From contig NZ_BJTV01000024.1 in assembly GCF_007176755.1 (NCBI RefSeq), positions 17,618 through 81,617 on the forward strand: 64,000 nt of DNA, in the 5' to 3' direction. The notes under the pieces were generated by a model. The model was given only the letters and a program-made list of their open reading frames with translations. It had not been told where the DNA came from and searched no databases. How positions within the stretch are numbered: position 1 is the first letter of the stretch; each line of letters opens with the position of its first letter. Position numbers and translations under genes: made by a program. The DNA comes from Streptomyces sp. 1-11. Its GTDB lineage: Bacteria > Actinomycetota > Actinomycetes > Streptomycetales > Streptomycetaceae. Below, piece after piece: positions 8,795-18,015 of this stretch.

Positions 8795-9676
8795 TCAAGC
8801 CTCGCTCTGTACCTCCTTGACGAGCGCGTCGGCCGCGAGCAGGCCGAGGCCGTGAGAGGCGAGGGGGCTGTCTCCTGTGAGGAGCTTGCGGTCCCGATGA
8901 GTCTTTCCGGTCATGTCGTCGTTGATGACATTCACTCCCTGCTCCCGGAGCAGTCCGGCGACGAGCCACTGCAATCGGCCGGGAAGGTAGCCGATGTCGA
9001 GGTTGGGTCCCTCGTCGAGCGAGTCGGGGAAGACGCAGACGTCGTAGCCCTTGAACGGCGACTGCTCCTTGCCCAGTGAGGCGGCCAGCAGTGCGGCCGG
9101 CCCGTGGCAAAGGGTGATGACGTATTTGTCGTTGTTCATAGCCCAGTCGAGCGTCTTCGTGACGTCCTCGCTGGTCGGCAGACCGACGACGGCCCCGTGT
9201 CCGCCCGGGATGAAGACAGCGATGTAGTGCGAGTCCTCGCCGAGATCGTTGGTGACGACGTCGGTGAGGTCCTTGGGCTGCTTCAGCTTCGGTTTGAGGG
9301 CTTCATAGGTCGCCTGCACCGCTTCGTCCTCGCCCGGCATGGCCCACAGTTCGAGCTTCGCCGGATAGCCGCCCACGGTGGCGACGTCGATGTCGAAGCC
9401 CGCCTCCATCAAGTGGTGAGCCGGAAGAAGCATCTCGACCGGGTGGTTGCCGGTGGAGAACATCGTTCCGTTCTGCGTCAGAAGGTAGCGTTCCGCCGCC
9501 GCGATCATGAGCACTTTCCACTTTCCCCCGGTGTAAGCGCCCTTGTGCTGCACTCCGTCGAAATTCGTCTTCGAGGCGGTGTACTGACTCAGCGAATACG
9601 GTGACGGGAAAAACGCATTATCCTCGGCCGGATCCGGAGTGGGGGCCCTGTTCGAATCGTCTTTGGCAGATGACAT
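8795..9676 (-). CDS. hchA: Hsp31/HchA-type DJ-1/PfpI protein, glyoxalase III / deglycase
   Basis: 293 residues, close to E. coli Hsp31 (283). The ATG at 9676 begins MSSAKDD. The nucleophile elbow LCHGPAALL places Cys190 and His191. The conserved acidic partner is Glu81 in NHPVEMLLPAHH, and Asp218 (FPDSLDEGP) may complete the site. An N-terminal Hsp31-type extension (FFPSPYSLSQYT) is present. Known family members convert methylglyoxal to lactate without glutathione, repair glycated proteins and act as holdases. Cytoplasmic. The frameshifted gene upstream on the same strand is unrelated in sequence. Confidence 0.9.
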   Translation of the reverse strand: MSSAKDDSNRAPTPDPAEDNAFFPSPYSLSQYTASKTNFDGVQHKGAYTGGKWKVLMIAAAERYLLTQNGTMFSTGNHPVEMLLPAHHLMEAGFDIDVATVGGYPAKLELWAMPGEDEAVQATYEALKPKLKQPKDLTDVVTNDLGEDSHYIAVFIPGGHGAVVGLPTSEDVTKTLDWAMNNDKYVITLCHGPAALLAASLGKEQSPFKGYDVCVFPDSLDEGPNLDIGYLPGRLQWLVAGLLREQGVNVINDDMTGKTHRDRKLLTGDSPLASHGLGLLAADALVKEVQSEA

Positions 9677-9729
9677 GCTGACGACCTGCTTTCATGGCGG
9701 GCTGAAGGTCTCGGCAGCAGCCGTTCGGC

Positions 9730-10500
9730 GGGTGCACCACCGTCAGGACGGGAAAGGTTGAAGTCGACCAACTCTTCCCAAAAATCCTCACCAATTATAA
9801 CTTGCCAGAAATTGTCCGGCAGGACGAATCTTCCGGGCTGCGGTCTACGTCGTCGGATGCACAATGCATTTCCCCGACTGATCGCACAGTCTCCTGGCTG
9901 GACGATCAGACCCCACGTCTCCCGGGCGTCCGTGGGTATGGAGTCGGTGCGTATCCGCAGGGGCTTGCCGTTGCTGTCTTTCAGCTGGACCCACCGTTCG
10001 GTCTGGTAGGGGTCGGTGTAGCGGACTTTGATGCCCCACTGGCACGACTTACCCCATGGCACGATCGCGTGCACCTTGTAATTGCCTGAGGGCTGGCCTC
10101 CTCCGACCTCTATGACATGGGTGCTGAAGTAAGGCTCGCCTTGTCCCTCGGTCTCATCGGTCAGTACCGGTTCGCCGACGAGGGGCGGAATATGGAGCTG
10201 GAGACCTTCATAGGATGCTCCCCCCCTGCTCCGGAAGCAGCACGACGGTGTGCCCGGTGCTCTTCTGGCAGGTGACGTCGGTGACCTGCCAGCGGTTGAT
10301 GGCCACCGAGGTGGACCGGGTGCTCATCACAGTGAGCACCGGCTGGTTCTCACGCGCGAGGGTGGCGGTCACCGCCCACTCCAGCAGGGCGTGCAGGTGG
10401 TTGACGTTGCCCTCGGCCGGATCCACGCGGGGGCGCAGGATGTCGAGGGCCGTGTCGTCGACCGGACTTGCCCCGATCCACGGGCGGCGGACCTGCAAGT
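9730..10500 (-). pseudogene. frameshifted gene of unknown function
   Basis: Two minus-strand frames join into one protein if one base is removed from the run of seven C at 10220-10226. The upstream part reads DDTALDILRPRVDPAEGNVNHLHALLEW and ends VVLLPEQGG. The downstream part continues ASYEGLQLHIPPLVGEPV, then VHAIVPWGKSCQWGIKVRY and TDPYQTERWVQLKDSNGKP. The 3' end (about 9730-9800) is unusually low in third-position GC, and the 5' end runs into a 35-bp tandem repeat with no clear start. I recognise no family. It could be a true pseudogene or an intact gene with a homopolymer sequencing error. Confidence 0.5.
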
Positions 10501-10505
10501 CCCCC

Positions 10506-10606
10506 CTGCAGCCGTCCCCACGCCCCGGCCCTGTCCCCCGCTGCAGCCGTCCCCACGCCCCGGCCCTGTCCCCCGCTGCAGCCGTCCCCACGCCCCGGCC
10601 CTGTCC
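10506..10606. repeat. 35-bp tandem repeat, about 2.9 copies
   Basis: Three head-to-tail copies start at 10506, 10541 and 10576. Each begins CTGCAGCCGTCCCC and ends in GGCCCTGTCC. Copies 1 and 2 are identical and the third is four bases short. The period is not a multiple of three, so it is unlikely to code. Each copy carries a PstI-type CTGCAG palindrome. Confidence 0.9.
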
Positions 10607-10837
10607 GCCCTGCGGGCGCACCCGCGCCGGCGCAGCTGCGCCTCGGCGACCGCCACCGCGATCGGGCGGGTGGGCCGCCGGGCCCCAGGAGACGCACCCC
10701 GTGCCGAGCCACGCGGCGGTCCGCAGGCCCAGGCTCACCAGCTCACGAGGGATGAGCGTGGTCCCGGCAAACAGCAGCGCGGCCGGCGTCGCCGCCTGCT
10801 GCCGACGAATCTCCGGCTCGGGTCACCGGCCTTCCCG

Positions 10838-11533
10838 TCAGGCCTGGTGGCCGCCCCCCGAACGGGCGGTGATCAGGCCGGACTCGTACGCCGCGATGAC
10901 CGCCTGGGCGCGGTCGCGCACGTTGAGCTTGCCGAAGAGGTTGGTGATGTGGTTCTTCACCGTGGAGTGGCTGATGTCCATGGTCCGGGCGATCGCGGCG
11001 TTGTCCAGGCCGGTGGCCATCAGCCGCCACACCTCCACCTCCCGGGGTGTGAGCTCCCCCGTGACGACGTCGGGCGGTGGCGGGGCGCCGAGCGGCGTCC
11101 GGACGTAGGCGGAGATCAGCCGGGTCAGCAGGCGCGGGGCGACCGCCGCCTCCCCGGTGTGGACGGTGCGGATCGCGGCGGCGAGGTCCTCCGGCGAGAC
11201 GTCCTTGGGCAGGAACCCGTACGCGCCGGCGCGCAGCGCGGCCACCACGTACTCGTCCATGTCGAAGGTGCTCAGCGCCAGGACCCGGCATCCGGGCAGC
11301 GTGCGGGCCAGTTCCTCGGTCGCGCCGACCCCGTCCAGGACGGGCATCCGGATATCCATCACCACGACGTCGGGGCTCAGCCGCTGGGCGAGCACGACGG
11401 CCTGCGCGCCGTCCTCCGCCTCGCCCACCACCTCGAAGGCGGGGTCCGGCGAGAGGATCAGCGACAGACCGCGCCGGACCAGCGGCTGGTCGTCCACGAT
11501 GAGGACCCTGATCCTGGGTGTCACGGCCGTCAC
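10838..11533 (-). CDS. NarL/LuxR family response regulator
   Basis: 231 residues with a GTG start. An N-terminal receiver has the acidic pair VDDQ (about 14), phospho-acceptor Asp in VVVMDIRMP (about 60), Thr/Ser switch LALSTFD and Lys in FLPKDVS. A C-terminal LuxR-type HTH follows (LTPREVEVWRLMATGLDNAAIA... STVKNHITNLFGKLNV). The GTG overlaps the kinase stop by four bases (GTGA), so the pair is translationally coupled. The divergent MMPL exporter is the likely target. Confidence 0.93.
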   Translation of the reverse strand: MTAVTPRIRVLIVDDQPLVRRGLSLILSPDPAFEVVGEAEDGAQAVVLAQRLSPDVVVMDIRMPVLDGVGATEELARTLPGCRVLALSTFDMDEYVVAALRAGAYGFLPKDVSPEDLAAAIRTVHTGEAAVAPRLLTRLISAYVRTPLGAPPPPDVVTGELTPREVEVWRLMATGLDNAAIARTMDISHSTVKNHITNLFGKLNVRDRAQAVIAAYESGLITARSGGGHQA

Positions 11534-12792
11534 CGGTACATCACGTCCTCACGCAGCCCGCCGCCGACGCGCTCGGTGGGCTCCCCGCTCTGGACGGCCG
11601 CCTCGGCCGTGTCCTCCGCCGCCAGCGGCAGCTCGGCCACCACGGCGAAGCCGCCCTCCGGCCGCGGTCCCGCCTCCAGGGTGCCCCCGTGCAGGGTGAC
11701 CCGCTCGCGCATGCCGATCAGGCCGTACCCGCTCCGCACCGGTTCGTGCCTCGCGTCCTGGGACGGCACGCCCCGGCCGTCGTCGCGCACCTCGACGCCG
11801 ATGGCGTCGGCGCGGTAGGTCAGCACGACTGACGCGCTGGCCGGCCCCGCGTACTTACGCGCGTTGGTCAGGCCTTCCTGGACGATCCGGAACACCGTCA
11901 GGCCGACGGTCGGCGGCAGCGGCCGACGCGGCCCGCGCACGCTGAACGCGGTCGGCAGCCCGGCCCGACGGGACTCGTCCACCAACCGGCCGAGGTCGTC
12001 GGCCCCGGGCTGTGGCGAGGCGGGGGCGGCGTCCGGTTCGTCACCGGCGCGCAGGACGTCCAGCAGCTGGCGCATCTCGCGCAGCGCCAGCCGCCCGGAG
12101 GACTCCAGGGTGACCAGGGCCTCCCGCACCACCTCCGGATTGGCGAGGTTGGCGCGGGCGCCGCCGGCCATCAGCTGCATGGTGGTGATGTGGTGGGCCA
12201 CGATGTCGTGCAACTCCCGGGCGATGCGGCGGCGTTCCTCGGCCACCGCGCGGTCGGCCAGCAGCCTGCGGTTGGCGTCCACCTGGCGCTGCCAGCGGGC
12301 GGCCGTGAGTCCGCCGCCTGCCACGAGCGCGGTGGAGGCGGCGGCCGCGATGCCGGCCTCCGCGGAGGGCACCGGGAAGTCGCTCTGGCTCAGCATCGTC
12401 ACCAGTGCCGTAGCCGCGGCGGCGCCTGCGGTGACCGGCCAGGCGCGGTTCCGGGCGACCGAGTACACCGCCACTATCAGGACGGCGCCGAAGTGGGTGC
12501 CCATCGGGGTCGACAGGTCGATCGCGGACTGGAGCACCAGGACGGCGGCGAGCGCGTGCACCGGGTGGCGGCGCCGGGCGAGCAGCGGCAGGCCTGACAG
12601 CACGAGCAGGACGAAGCCCGGCACGCCGACGCCGCGGGTGCCCGGCGCCGCGCTGACGACCAGGTGGGTGAGCAGGTCCAGCGAGCCGGTTCCGACGGCC
12701 ACCAGCGCGTCCGCCTGGGTCCACGGCAGGCTGTCCGTACGTTTCCGCGGCGCCTCGTCCACGGCCGCGCCGGGGTGTTGACGCCCGTCCAT
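11530..12792 (-). CDS. sensor histidine kinase, NarL-partner (HisKA_3) type
   Basis: 420 residues. The ATG at 12792 has a GGGAGG site and is preferred to the longer open frame. Four or more hydrophobic segments occupy residues about 28-165. The phospho-acceptor is the His of ARELHDIVAHHITTMQ. The HATPase domain shows VQEGLTNARKYA (N box) and RDDGRGVPSQDARHEPVRSGYGLIGMRERV (G boxes). It is a membrane sensor with little extracellular loop, a layout often used for membrane or envelope stress. It overlaps its response regulator and lies 257 bases from the divergent MMPL gene. Confidence 0.93.
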   Translation of the reverse strand: MDGRQHPGAAVDEAPRKRTDSLPWTQADALVAVGTGSLDLLTHLVVSAAPGTRGVGVPGFVLLVLSGLPLLARRRHPVHALAAVLVLQSAIDLSTPMGTHFGAVLIVAVYSVARNRAWPVTAGAAAATALVTMLSQSDFPVPSAEAGIAAAASTALVAGGGLTAARWQRQVDANRRLLADRAVAEERRRIARELHDIVAHHITTMQLMAGGARANLANPEVVREALVTLESSGRLALREMRQLLDVLRAGDEPDAAPASPQPGADDLGRLVDESRRAGLPTAFSVRGPRRPLPPTVGLTVFRIVQEGLTNARKYAGPASASVVLTYRADAIGVEVRDDGRGVPSQDARHEPVRSGYGLIGMRERVTLHGGTLEAGPRPEGGFAVVAELPLAAEDTAEAAVQSGEPTERVGGGLREDVMYR

Positions 12793-13049
12793 CCTCGTCC
12801 TCCCGGTCGACCAGCGTTGACGCCTCATTCTGGCACCGGCCCGCCCGGGCCCGGATGGTCCTCCCGGCCGAGGGCGGGCGGGCGGACCAGGAGCACGGTC
12901 CCGGTTCCGGCCCGCCGGGGGACCGGGGGCCCCGGCCCGGATCGTCCGCTGTCCGGACGTCCGGCACCCTGTTCGCCTGATGGTCTGGAAGCCCGCCGGG
13001 GACCCCCGGCGAAAGGGCCGACGTTCGCGTCCATCAGCCGGAGGGCACC

Positions 13050-15239
13050 GTGATCCGCGCACTGACCGGATTCTCCACCAGACATGCATGGAAGGTCATC
13101 GCCCTCTGGGCGGTGCTGGGACTGGCACTGGGCGCGCTGAGCCCGATGCTGCTCGGCCGGGTCACTCAGTCCCAGACCGGTGACTTTCTGCCGAAGAGCT
13201 ACGACTCGGCCGCCGCCCTGCGGATCGCCGAGGAGGAGTTCGGGGTGAAGCCCGACGCCACTACGGTCACGGTCCTGGTCGCCCGGAGCGACGGCAAGGC
13301 GCTCACCGACGGCGACCAGCGGCGGATCGAGGTCGAGGCGGCGGGCCTCGGCAAGCGCCGGGTCACCATGCCGAGGGACGAGGACGAGCCGGCGTTCCTC
13401 AAGCCCGACCGCTCGCAGACCCCCCGGATCGCCCCGGCGACGACGGCGCCCGACCGGAGCTTCGAGCTGCTCTCCGTCGAACTGACCGGGAGCGCCGTGG
13501 ACGAGGGCGTCCAGGAGGTCTACCGGACCTTCCGGGACTCCGCCCGCGCGAAGTTCGCCGCCGTCGGGATGCGCACCGGGTTCACCGGCGGACTGGCCGA
13601 GGCCGCCGACAGCACGGACGACAACCGGGTCGCCGCGCTGATCGGCAGCATCCTGGTCACCGTGCTGATCGTCCTGCTCAACGTGCTGGTGTTCCGCAGC
13701 GTGCTCGCGGCCGTGCTGCCGCTGCTCGCCGTCACCCTGATCGGCGCCGTGGCCGCCGGAGCCGTGGCCGGCGCCGCGACGCTCACCGGCCTGCGGCTGG
13801 ACGTCTCCACCCCGAGCCTGATCTCCGTGGTGCTGCTCGGCATCGGCGTCGACTACCTGCTGTTCCTGCTCTTCCGGTTCCGCGAGCACCTGCGCGCCCG
13901 GCCCGGCCAGCCCGTCCGCGAGGCGGCCGCCGAGGTGTCCGGACGGGTCGGCACCGCGATCACCTCGGCCGCGCTGACCATCGTGGCCGCCTTCGCCACC
14001 CTCGGCGTGGCGAGCTTCGGGCAGTTCCGCTCGCTCGGCCCGGCGATCGCCGTCGCCGTCCTGATCATGCTGCTGGGCAGTCTCACCTTGATGCCGGCCC
14101 TGCTCGCCGCCTGCGGCCGCAAGATGTTCTGGCCTTCGCGCAGCCTGCACCGGGAGCCGCGGGCGGGCGCGGCCGCCCGCTACGGCGCCTTCGTCGCCCG
14201 TCGTCCGATGGTCCTGCTGCTCGGCTCCGTCGCGCTGCTCAGCGTCCTCACCGCCGGAATGACCGGGATACGGATGGACTACGGTCAGGGCGGCGACTCC
14301 GGGACGGCGGCCGCGGCCACCGCCAAGGAGATCGCACGCGCCCTGCCGGCCGGCGTGTCCGACCCGACCACCGTCTACGTCACCGCCACAGACGGCGGCA
14401 CCCTGGACCCCGCCCGGCTCGACGGCCTCTCCCGCGCCCTCGCCAAGACCGAGGGTGTCGGCCAGGTCGGCGGCACCGTCCTGAACAAGAACCATCACGC
14501 CGCCCGGATCGACCTCTTTCTCACCGCCGACCCGCAGAGCGCACGGGCCCGCGACCTCGCCTCCGGCCCGGTCCGCGCCGCCGTCGCCGCCCACACGCCG
14601 GCCGGGACGAGCGCCCACGTCGGCGGTACGGCGGCGGTCTTCGCCGACATCTCCGTGGCCGTGGACCACGACCTGACGGTCGTCTTCCCGGTCGCCGCCG
14701 CCCTGATCGCCCTGATCCTGCTGCTGCTCCTGCGCAGCCTGCTCGCCCCGGCGGTCCTGATGCTCTCCGTCGGGCTCGGCTTCGCCGCCACCCTCGGCGC
14801 CTCCACCCTGCTGTTCCAGCACGTGCTGGACGAGCCCGGCGTCAGCTTCACCCTCCCGCTGGTGCTGTTCCTGTTCGTCGTCGCGCTGGGCACCGACTAC
14901 AACATCCTCATCACCGACCGGATCCGCGAGGAGATGCACCACCCCGGGCCGGCCCGCGCCGCCGTGGCCCGCGCCGTCCGCCACACCACACCCGCCGTCG
15001 CCACCGCCGGCCTGGTCCTGGCCGGCTCCTTCGCCACCCTCGCCGCCACCCCCGGCAGCGCACAGATCGCCTTCGCGCTGACGCTCGGCATCCTCCTCTC
15101 CGCCGTCGTCCTCTCGCTCGCCGTGGTCCCGGCCCTGGCCACCCTCCTGGGCCGCGCCCTCTGGTGGCCCTTCCGCCCCGACCGCCACCAGCCTCCCAGC
15201 GCCTCCGCCGCGCCCCCCGCTCGCGTCCTCATCCCCTGA
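13050..15239 (+). CDS. MMPL/RND family exporter
   Basis: 729 residues with a GTG start and a GGAGGG site. The architecture is a duplicated MMPL fold: one N-terminal membrane helix, a soluble domain (about 35-190), five helices (about 195-365), a second helix (about 388), a second soluble domain (405-560) and five final helices. ISVVLLGIGVDYLLFLLFRFRE and VALGTDYNILITDRIREE are the paired helices carrying the proton-relay Asp residues of MMPL proteins. Such pumps export lipids, lipopeptides or drugs using the proton gradient. The divergent two-component system likely controls it. Confidence 0.92.
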   Translation: MIRALTGFSTRHAWKVIALWAVLGLALGALSPMLLGRVTQSQTGDFLPKSYDSAAALRIAEEEFGVKPDATTVTVLVARSDGKALTDGDQRRIEVEAAGLGKRRVTMPRDEDEPAFLKPDRSQTPRIAPATTAPDRSFELLSVELTGSAVDEGVQEVYRTFRDSARAKFAAVGMRTGFTGGLAEAADSTDDNRVAALIGSILVTVLIVLLNVLVFRSVLAAVLPLLAVTLIGAVAAGAVAGAATLTGLRLDVSTPSLISVVLLGIGVDYLLFLLFRFREHLRARPGQPVREAAAEVSGRVGTAITSAALTIVAAFATLGVASFGQFRSLGPAIAVAVLIMLLGSLTLMPALLAACGRKMFWPSRSLHREPRAGAAARYGAFVARRPMVLLLGSVALLSVLTAGMTGIRMDYGQGGDSGTAAAATAKEIARALPAGVSDPTTVYVTATDGGTLDPARLDGLSRALAKTEGVGQVGGTVLNKNHHAARIDLFLTADPQSARARDLASGPVRAAVAAHTPAGTSAHVGGTAAVFADISVAVDHDLTVVFPVAAALIALILLLLLRSLLAPAVLMLSVGLGFAATLGASTLLFQHVLDEPGVSFTLPLVLFLFVVALGTDYNILITDRIREEMHHPGPARAAVARAVRHTTPAVATAGLVLAGSFATLAATPGSAQIAFALTLGILLSAVVLSLAVVPALATLLGRALWWPFRPDRHQPPSASAAPPARVLIP

Positions 15240-15604
15240 CCGCCCCTCTACTTCCACCTGCCCCGGACGTCCGGCCGGCCCCGAGACGCTGCCGGCCCGT
15301 TCGGGCCTGGTGGCTTCGCCCCGCCGCCATGCGGCGGGGCGAAGTGCTGCCACGGGGCTCGTGCGGGTTCGGGCGCGGGTCTGCTCGCACCGTGACGATC
15401 AGAAAGACGCCGGTACGGCTGCCGGCCCCGCCGGTGGATCCTGGCCGCTGTCGGTTGACCGCGGCACCGGTGAGCTGGTGCTGCACGCTCGTCTTCCGCA
15501 GCCAGCCACATGTCCTCGTCGATGCCGCGGACGAGGATCGAGCAGGGCGGCTGCTCGGTGACGCACCACTCCAGGTTCCGTTCGCGAGGTCCATTGGGCT
15601 TCGA
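15240..15604. other. intergenic, no intact gene
   Basis: About 365 bases after the MMPL gene. Minus-strand codons continuing out of the aldo/keto reductase relic lose family resemblance here. No intact gene, hairpin or repeat was found. Confidence 0.4.
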
Positions 15605-15733
15605 CGATCTGCGGGAGTTCTCGACCGTGCGGATGATCCGGCGGCGCGAACCGCCCCGCCGGTCGGGGTCGTTCCGGTCCATGGGCAGGAAGAACTTGGC
15701 GGCCAGGAAGACGTCCTCGCGACGGCTCTTCAG
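15605..15733 (-). pseudogene. aldo/keto reductase relic
   Basis: About 43 codons on the minus strand read LKSRREDVFLAAKFFLP, then NDPDRRGGSRRRIIRTVENS. This matches the second-strand region of aldo/keto reductases, where R-DDV-LATK and GGSR--I---VE-SL-RL are conserved. The catalytic Tyr region before it and the IDLYQ strand after it are absent. It is an internal fragment next to the DMT exporter gene. Confidence 0.6.
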
Positions 15734-15771
15734 CGCCGGGGAGGACGGCCTGGCCTCTCACGCCCGGGTGG

Positions 15772-16671
15772 CTATGCCGCCTCACCGGCGACGGGCGTCG
15801 CATCGGACTCGTCCGGCCGGCCGTCGTCGTCGGCCAGTGCCGGGGAGTGAGCCAGTACGAAGACCGCCATGCCCACGAGCGCGGCGGCGAAGGCGGCCAC
15901 GGCGATGTGCCACCCGCCGCGCACCGTCTCCCCGAAGACCACCGTCCCCCACAGCATGGAGAGCACCGGGTCGCCCAGGGAGAGACCGGGCTGGGCGGCC
16001 AGCAGACGCCCCGCGTGGACCGCGGACTGGAGCAGGAACATCGAGGCGGCACCGGCGACGATCATGGCGTAGAGCTGCCAGCTGGTGAACAGGCCGCCGA
16101 TGCCGTGTCCGACGGTGCCCGTCGCGCCCTTTATCAGGGCGGCCGTCAGGGCGAAACCGAAGCTCGTGGTGGTGCCCAGGATTGCGGCCTTCCGGGCGCC
16201 CTCGCCGCTCAGCCGCGCCCACCAGACGCCCGCGGCGATCAGCAGCACGTTGGCGCCCGACGCCATGGCCCACGCCGGTCCGCTGACCGCGCCGGCGGAC
16301 CCGGCGGCCGGCTCCAGGCTGAGCAGCATCCCGGCGAGCCCGGCGGCCATCGCCGCGGCGGCCGCCCACTCCCGCGCCCGCATCCGGTCGTGGAGCAGCA
16401 GCGACGACAGGATCAGCGCCACTGGGAGGTCGAGGACCAGGATGGACTCGACCACGGAGATCCGGCCGATACCGAGAGCGACGGCCTGCAGCAGGAACGC
16501 GGCGGTGATCGAGGCGACCCCGCCGAACCACACCGGCCGGTGCAGGAGATGCCGGATGAGCCGCCAGCTCAGGCTCTCGCTGGCCGGGCGGTCCCGGGCA
16601 GCCTTGCGCTGCAGCACGGAGGCCAGGCCGTTGGCGACGGCGGCCAGCACCGCGAGCAGTGCGCTCAGCAA
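15772..16671 (-). CDS. DMT/EamA-like multidrug or metabolite exporter
   Basis: 299 residues. TTG is the most upstream usable start because an in-frame stop lies just before it and the first membrane helix begins immediately. About nine to ten hydrophobic helices are visible, with the Lys/Arg-rich first cytoplasmic loop (LQRKAARD) typical of Streptomyces DMT transporters. The tail is acidic (ADDDGRPDESD). It lies 46 bases downstream of the amidinotransferase gene on the same strand, so both are probably one operon. I infer export of a guanidino product, but the substrate is unproven. Confidence 0.8.
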   Translation of the reverse strand: MLSALLAVLAAVANGLASVLQRKAARDRPASESLSWRLIRHLLHRPVWFGGVASITAAFLLQAVALGIGRISVVESILVLDLPVALILSSLLLHDRMRAREWAAAAAMAAGLAGMLLSLEPAAGSAGAVSGPAWAMASGANVLLIAAGVWWARLSGEGARKAAILGTTTSFGFALTAALIKGATGTVGHGIGGLFTSWQLYAMIVAGAASMFLLQSAVHAGRLLAAQPGLSLGDPVLSMLWGTVVFGETVRGGWHIAVAAFAAALVGMAVFVLAHSPALADDDGRPDESDATPVAGEAA

Positions 16672-16717
16672 GGCGGATCAGATCCTCGGCCGGTCACCTG
16701 GTCCGTGGGGTGCGGGG

Positions 16718-17845
16718 TCATCGGACGTACGGTTCCAGGGTGCCGCGCCGGCGGACGTCCAGGGTCGCGCAGTGGAAGGACCCGCCGAACGGGGCGTAGT
16801 GCAGCAGGTCGCACGGGACGGGTTCGAACCCCCACTCCTCCAGCGCCCTCAGCATCGTGGCGTGATGGCGCTCGGCGATCACGCGTTTCTCGTCGATCAT
16901 GAGCACGTTCATGTTCAGCCACTTGCCGCACATCGAGGTGATCTTGAGCAGAGGGTCGTCGATGGGGTCGGGTTCCGGGGCGACGAGCACCTCCCACGAG
17001 TCGAGCACCTCGGGCAGGCGCCCGAGGTCGACGTACTCCGGGTTCACCATCACCCGGCCGGGGCCCAGGACGACGAACGTCGTGTCGATGTGCATGGGGG
17101 TGCGGCAGCGGCTCTCGATCTCGTGGACGCGGTACCCCGGCCCGAGATGCCGGCGCAGCCACTCGATCCCCATGCGGTTGGTGACGTTGCTCCGGGTGAC
17201 GAAGAGGTCGTGCCCGGCGCGCACGAAATCCGCCGCGTCGAAGACAGGCTCGAACTCGGTCAGGACGTAGCGCATCGGCTCGCCGTCGGCCGGGGGACGG
17301 AAGTCGGCTTCGAACAACTCGTCCGTGAGCTGAGGCTTCGGCGCCGAGGTCCAGCGCGCGCCCCGCCGGAAGTAGTCCTTCAGCAACGACCGGTAGGAAT
17401 GCGTCTCGAAATACCGGCACGGCCACGCCATCGGCGTCTCGATGATCTCGTCGCCCACCACCAGCAGACTGTCGCGCGGACACGTGTTGCAGAATCCCCG
17501 TGCCGACCAGTCCGGTGTGCCGAAGCGCTGCCTGAAGTCGATCGCGTCGGGCCGCCTGACCGTGACGTCCAGGGAGTCCAGGAGGGCGACGAATCCGTCG
17601 AGCTCCCGCTGGGCCTGCTCGATGAGAAAGCGTGGGTACCGGAATCCGGCGGCGAGGCCTTGGAGCCGTGCGGCCCACGGCGGGATGTTGCACGTCACGA
17701 CCGGATGGTGGGAGGGAATCGTGGCGCCTTCGAGACGCCCGACTATCACCTCCTCCAAGGGGTCCCACTCGTTGTGTGAACTGACCGGCGACGTGGAGGG
17801 CTCACCGAGTCCGGCCGGTGCGGTGGACCGTTGCTGCATCAGCAT
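16718..17845 (-). CDS. glycine/inosamine amidinotransferase family enzyme
   Basis: 375 residues from the ATG at 17845; the ATG at 17839 is an alternative. The family includes animal glycine amidinotransferase, StrB1 of streptomycin synthesis and CyrA. All moves the amidino group of arginine to an amine. The catalytic triad is visible: Asp203 in FDAADF, His252 in MHIDTTF and nucleophile Cys359 in GGSFHCATLDVRRRG. VTNRMGIEWLRRHLGP is another family block. Length fits StrB1 (about 347) better than the mitochondrial enzyme. No aminocyclitol genes are nearby. The acceptor amine is unknown. It is followed by an exporter. Confidence 0.88.
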   Translation of the reverse strand: MLMQQRSTAPAGLGEPSTSPVSSHNEWDPLEEVIVGRLEGATIPSHHPVVTCNIPPWAARLQGLAAGFRYPRFLIEQAQRELDGFVALLDSLDVTVRRPDAIDFRQRFGTPDWSARGFCNTCPRDSLLVVGDEIIETPMAWPCRYFETHSYRSLLKDYFRRGARWTSAPKPQLTDELFEADFRPPADGEPMRYVLTEFEPVFDAADFVRAGHDLFVTRSNVTNRMGIEWLRRHLGPGYRVHEIESRCRTPMHIDTTFVVLGPGRVMVNPEYVDLGRLPEVLDSWEVLVAPEPDPIDDPLLKITSMCGKWLNMNVLMIDEKRVIAERHHATMLRALEEWGFEPVPCDLLHYAPFGGSFHCATLDVRRRGTLEPYVR

Positions 17846-18015
17846 TCCTGCCCTCGGCGACTTCTCATGGACATGTGCTGCCACCGGAACGAACGGAGTT
17901 CGTCCCCCACCGACCCCAGTGGGTCTCCTCCGGGTCACCCGGGCCGTAGAACCGAAAACCCCGGAGACGGCCACATCGGTCCGCCCGCGCCCGCACCTCC
18001 GCGACCGACGGTGCG

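Noticed and set aside
10506..10606. 35-bp repeat considered as CRISPR
   Set aside because: Units are directly adjacent with no spacers, and no cas genes are present.
12825..15353. An 842-codon open frame on the minus strand rich in Gly, Asp and Gln
   Set aside because: Shadow of the MMPL exporter; composition is the mirror of hydrophobic codons.
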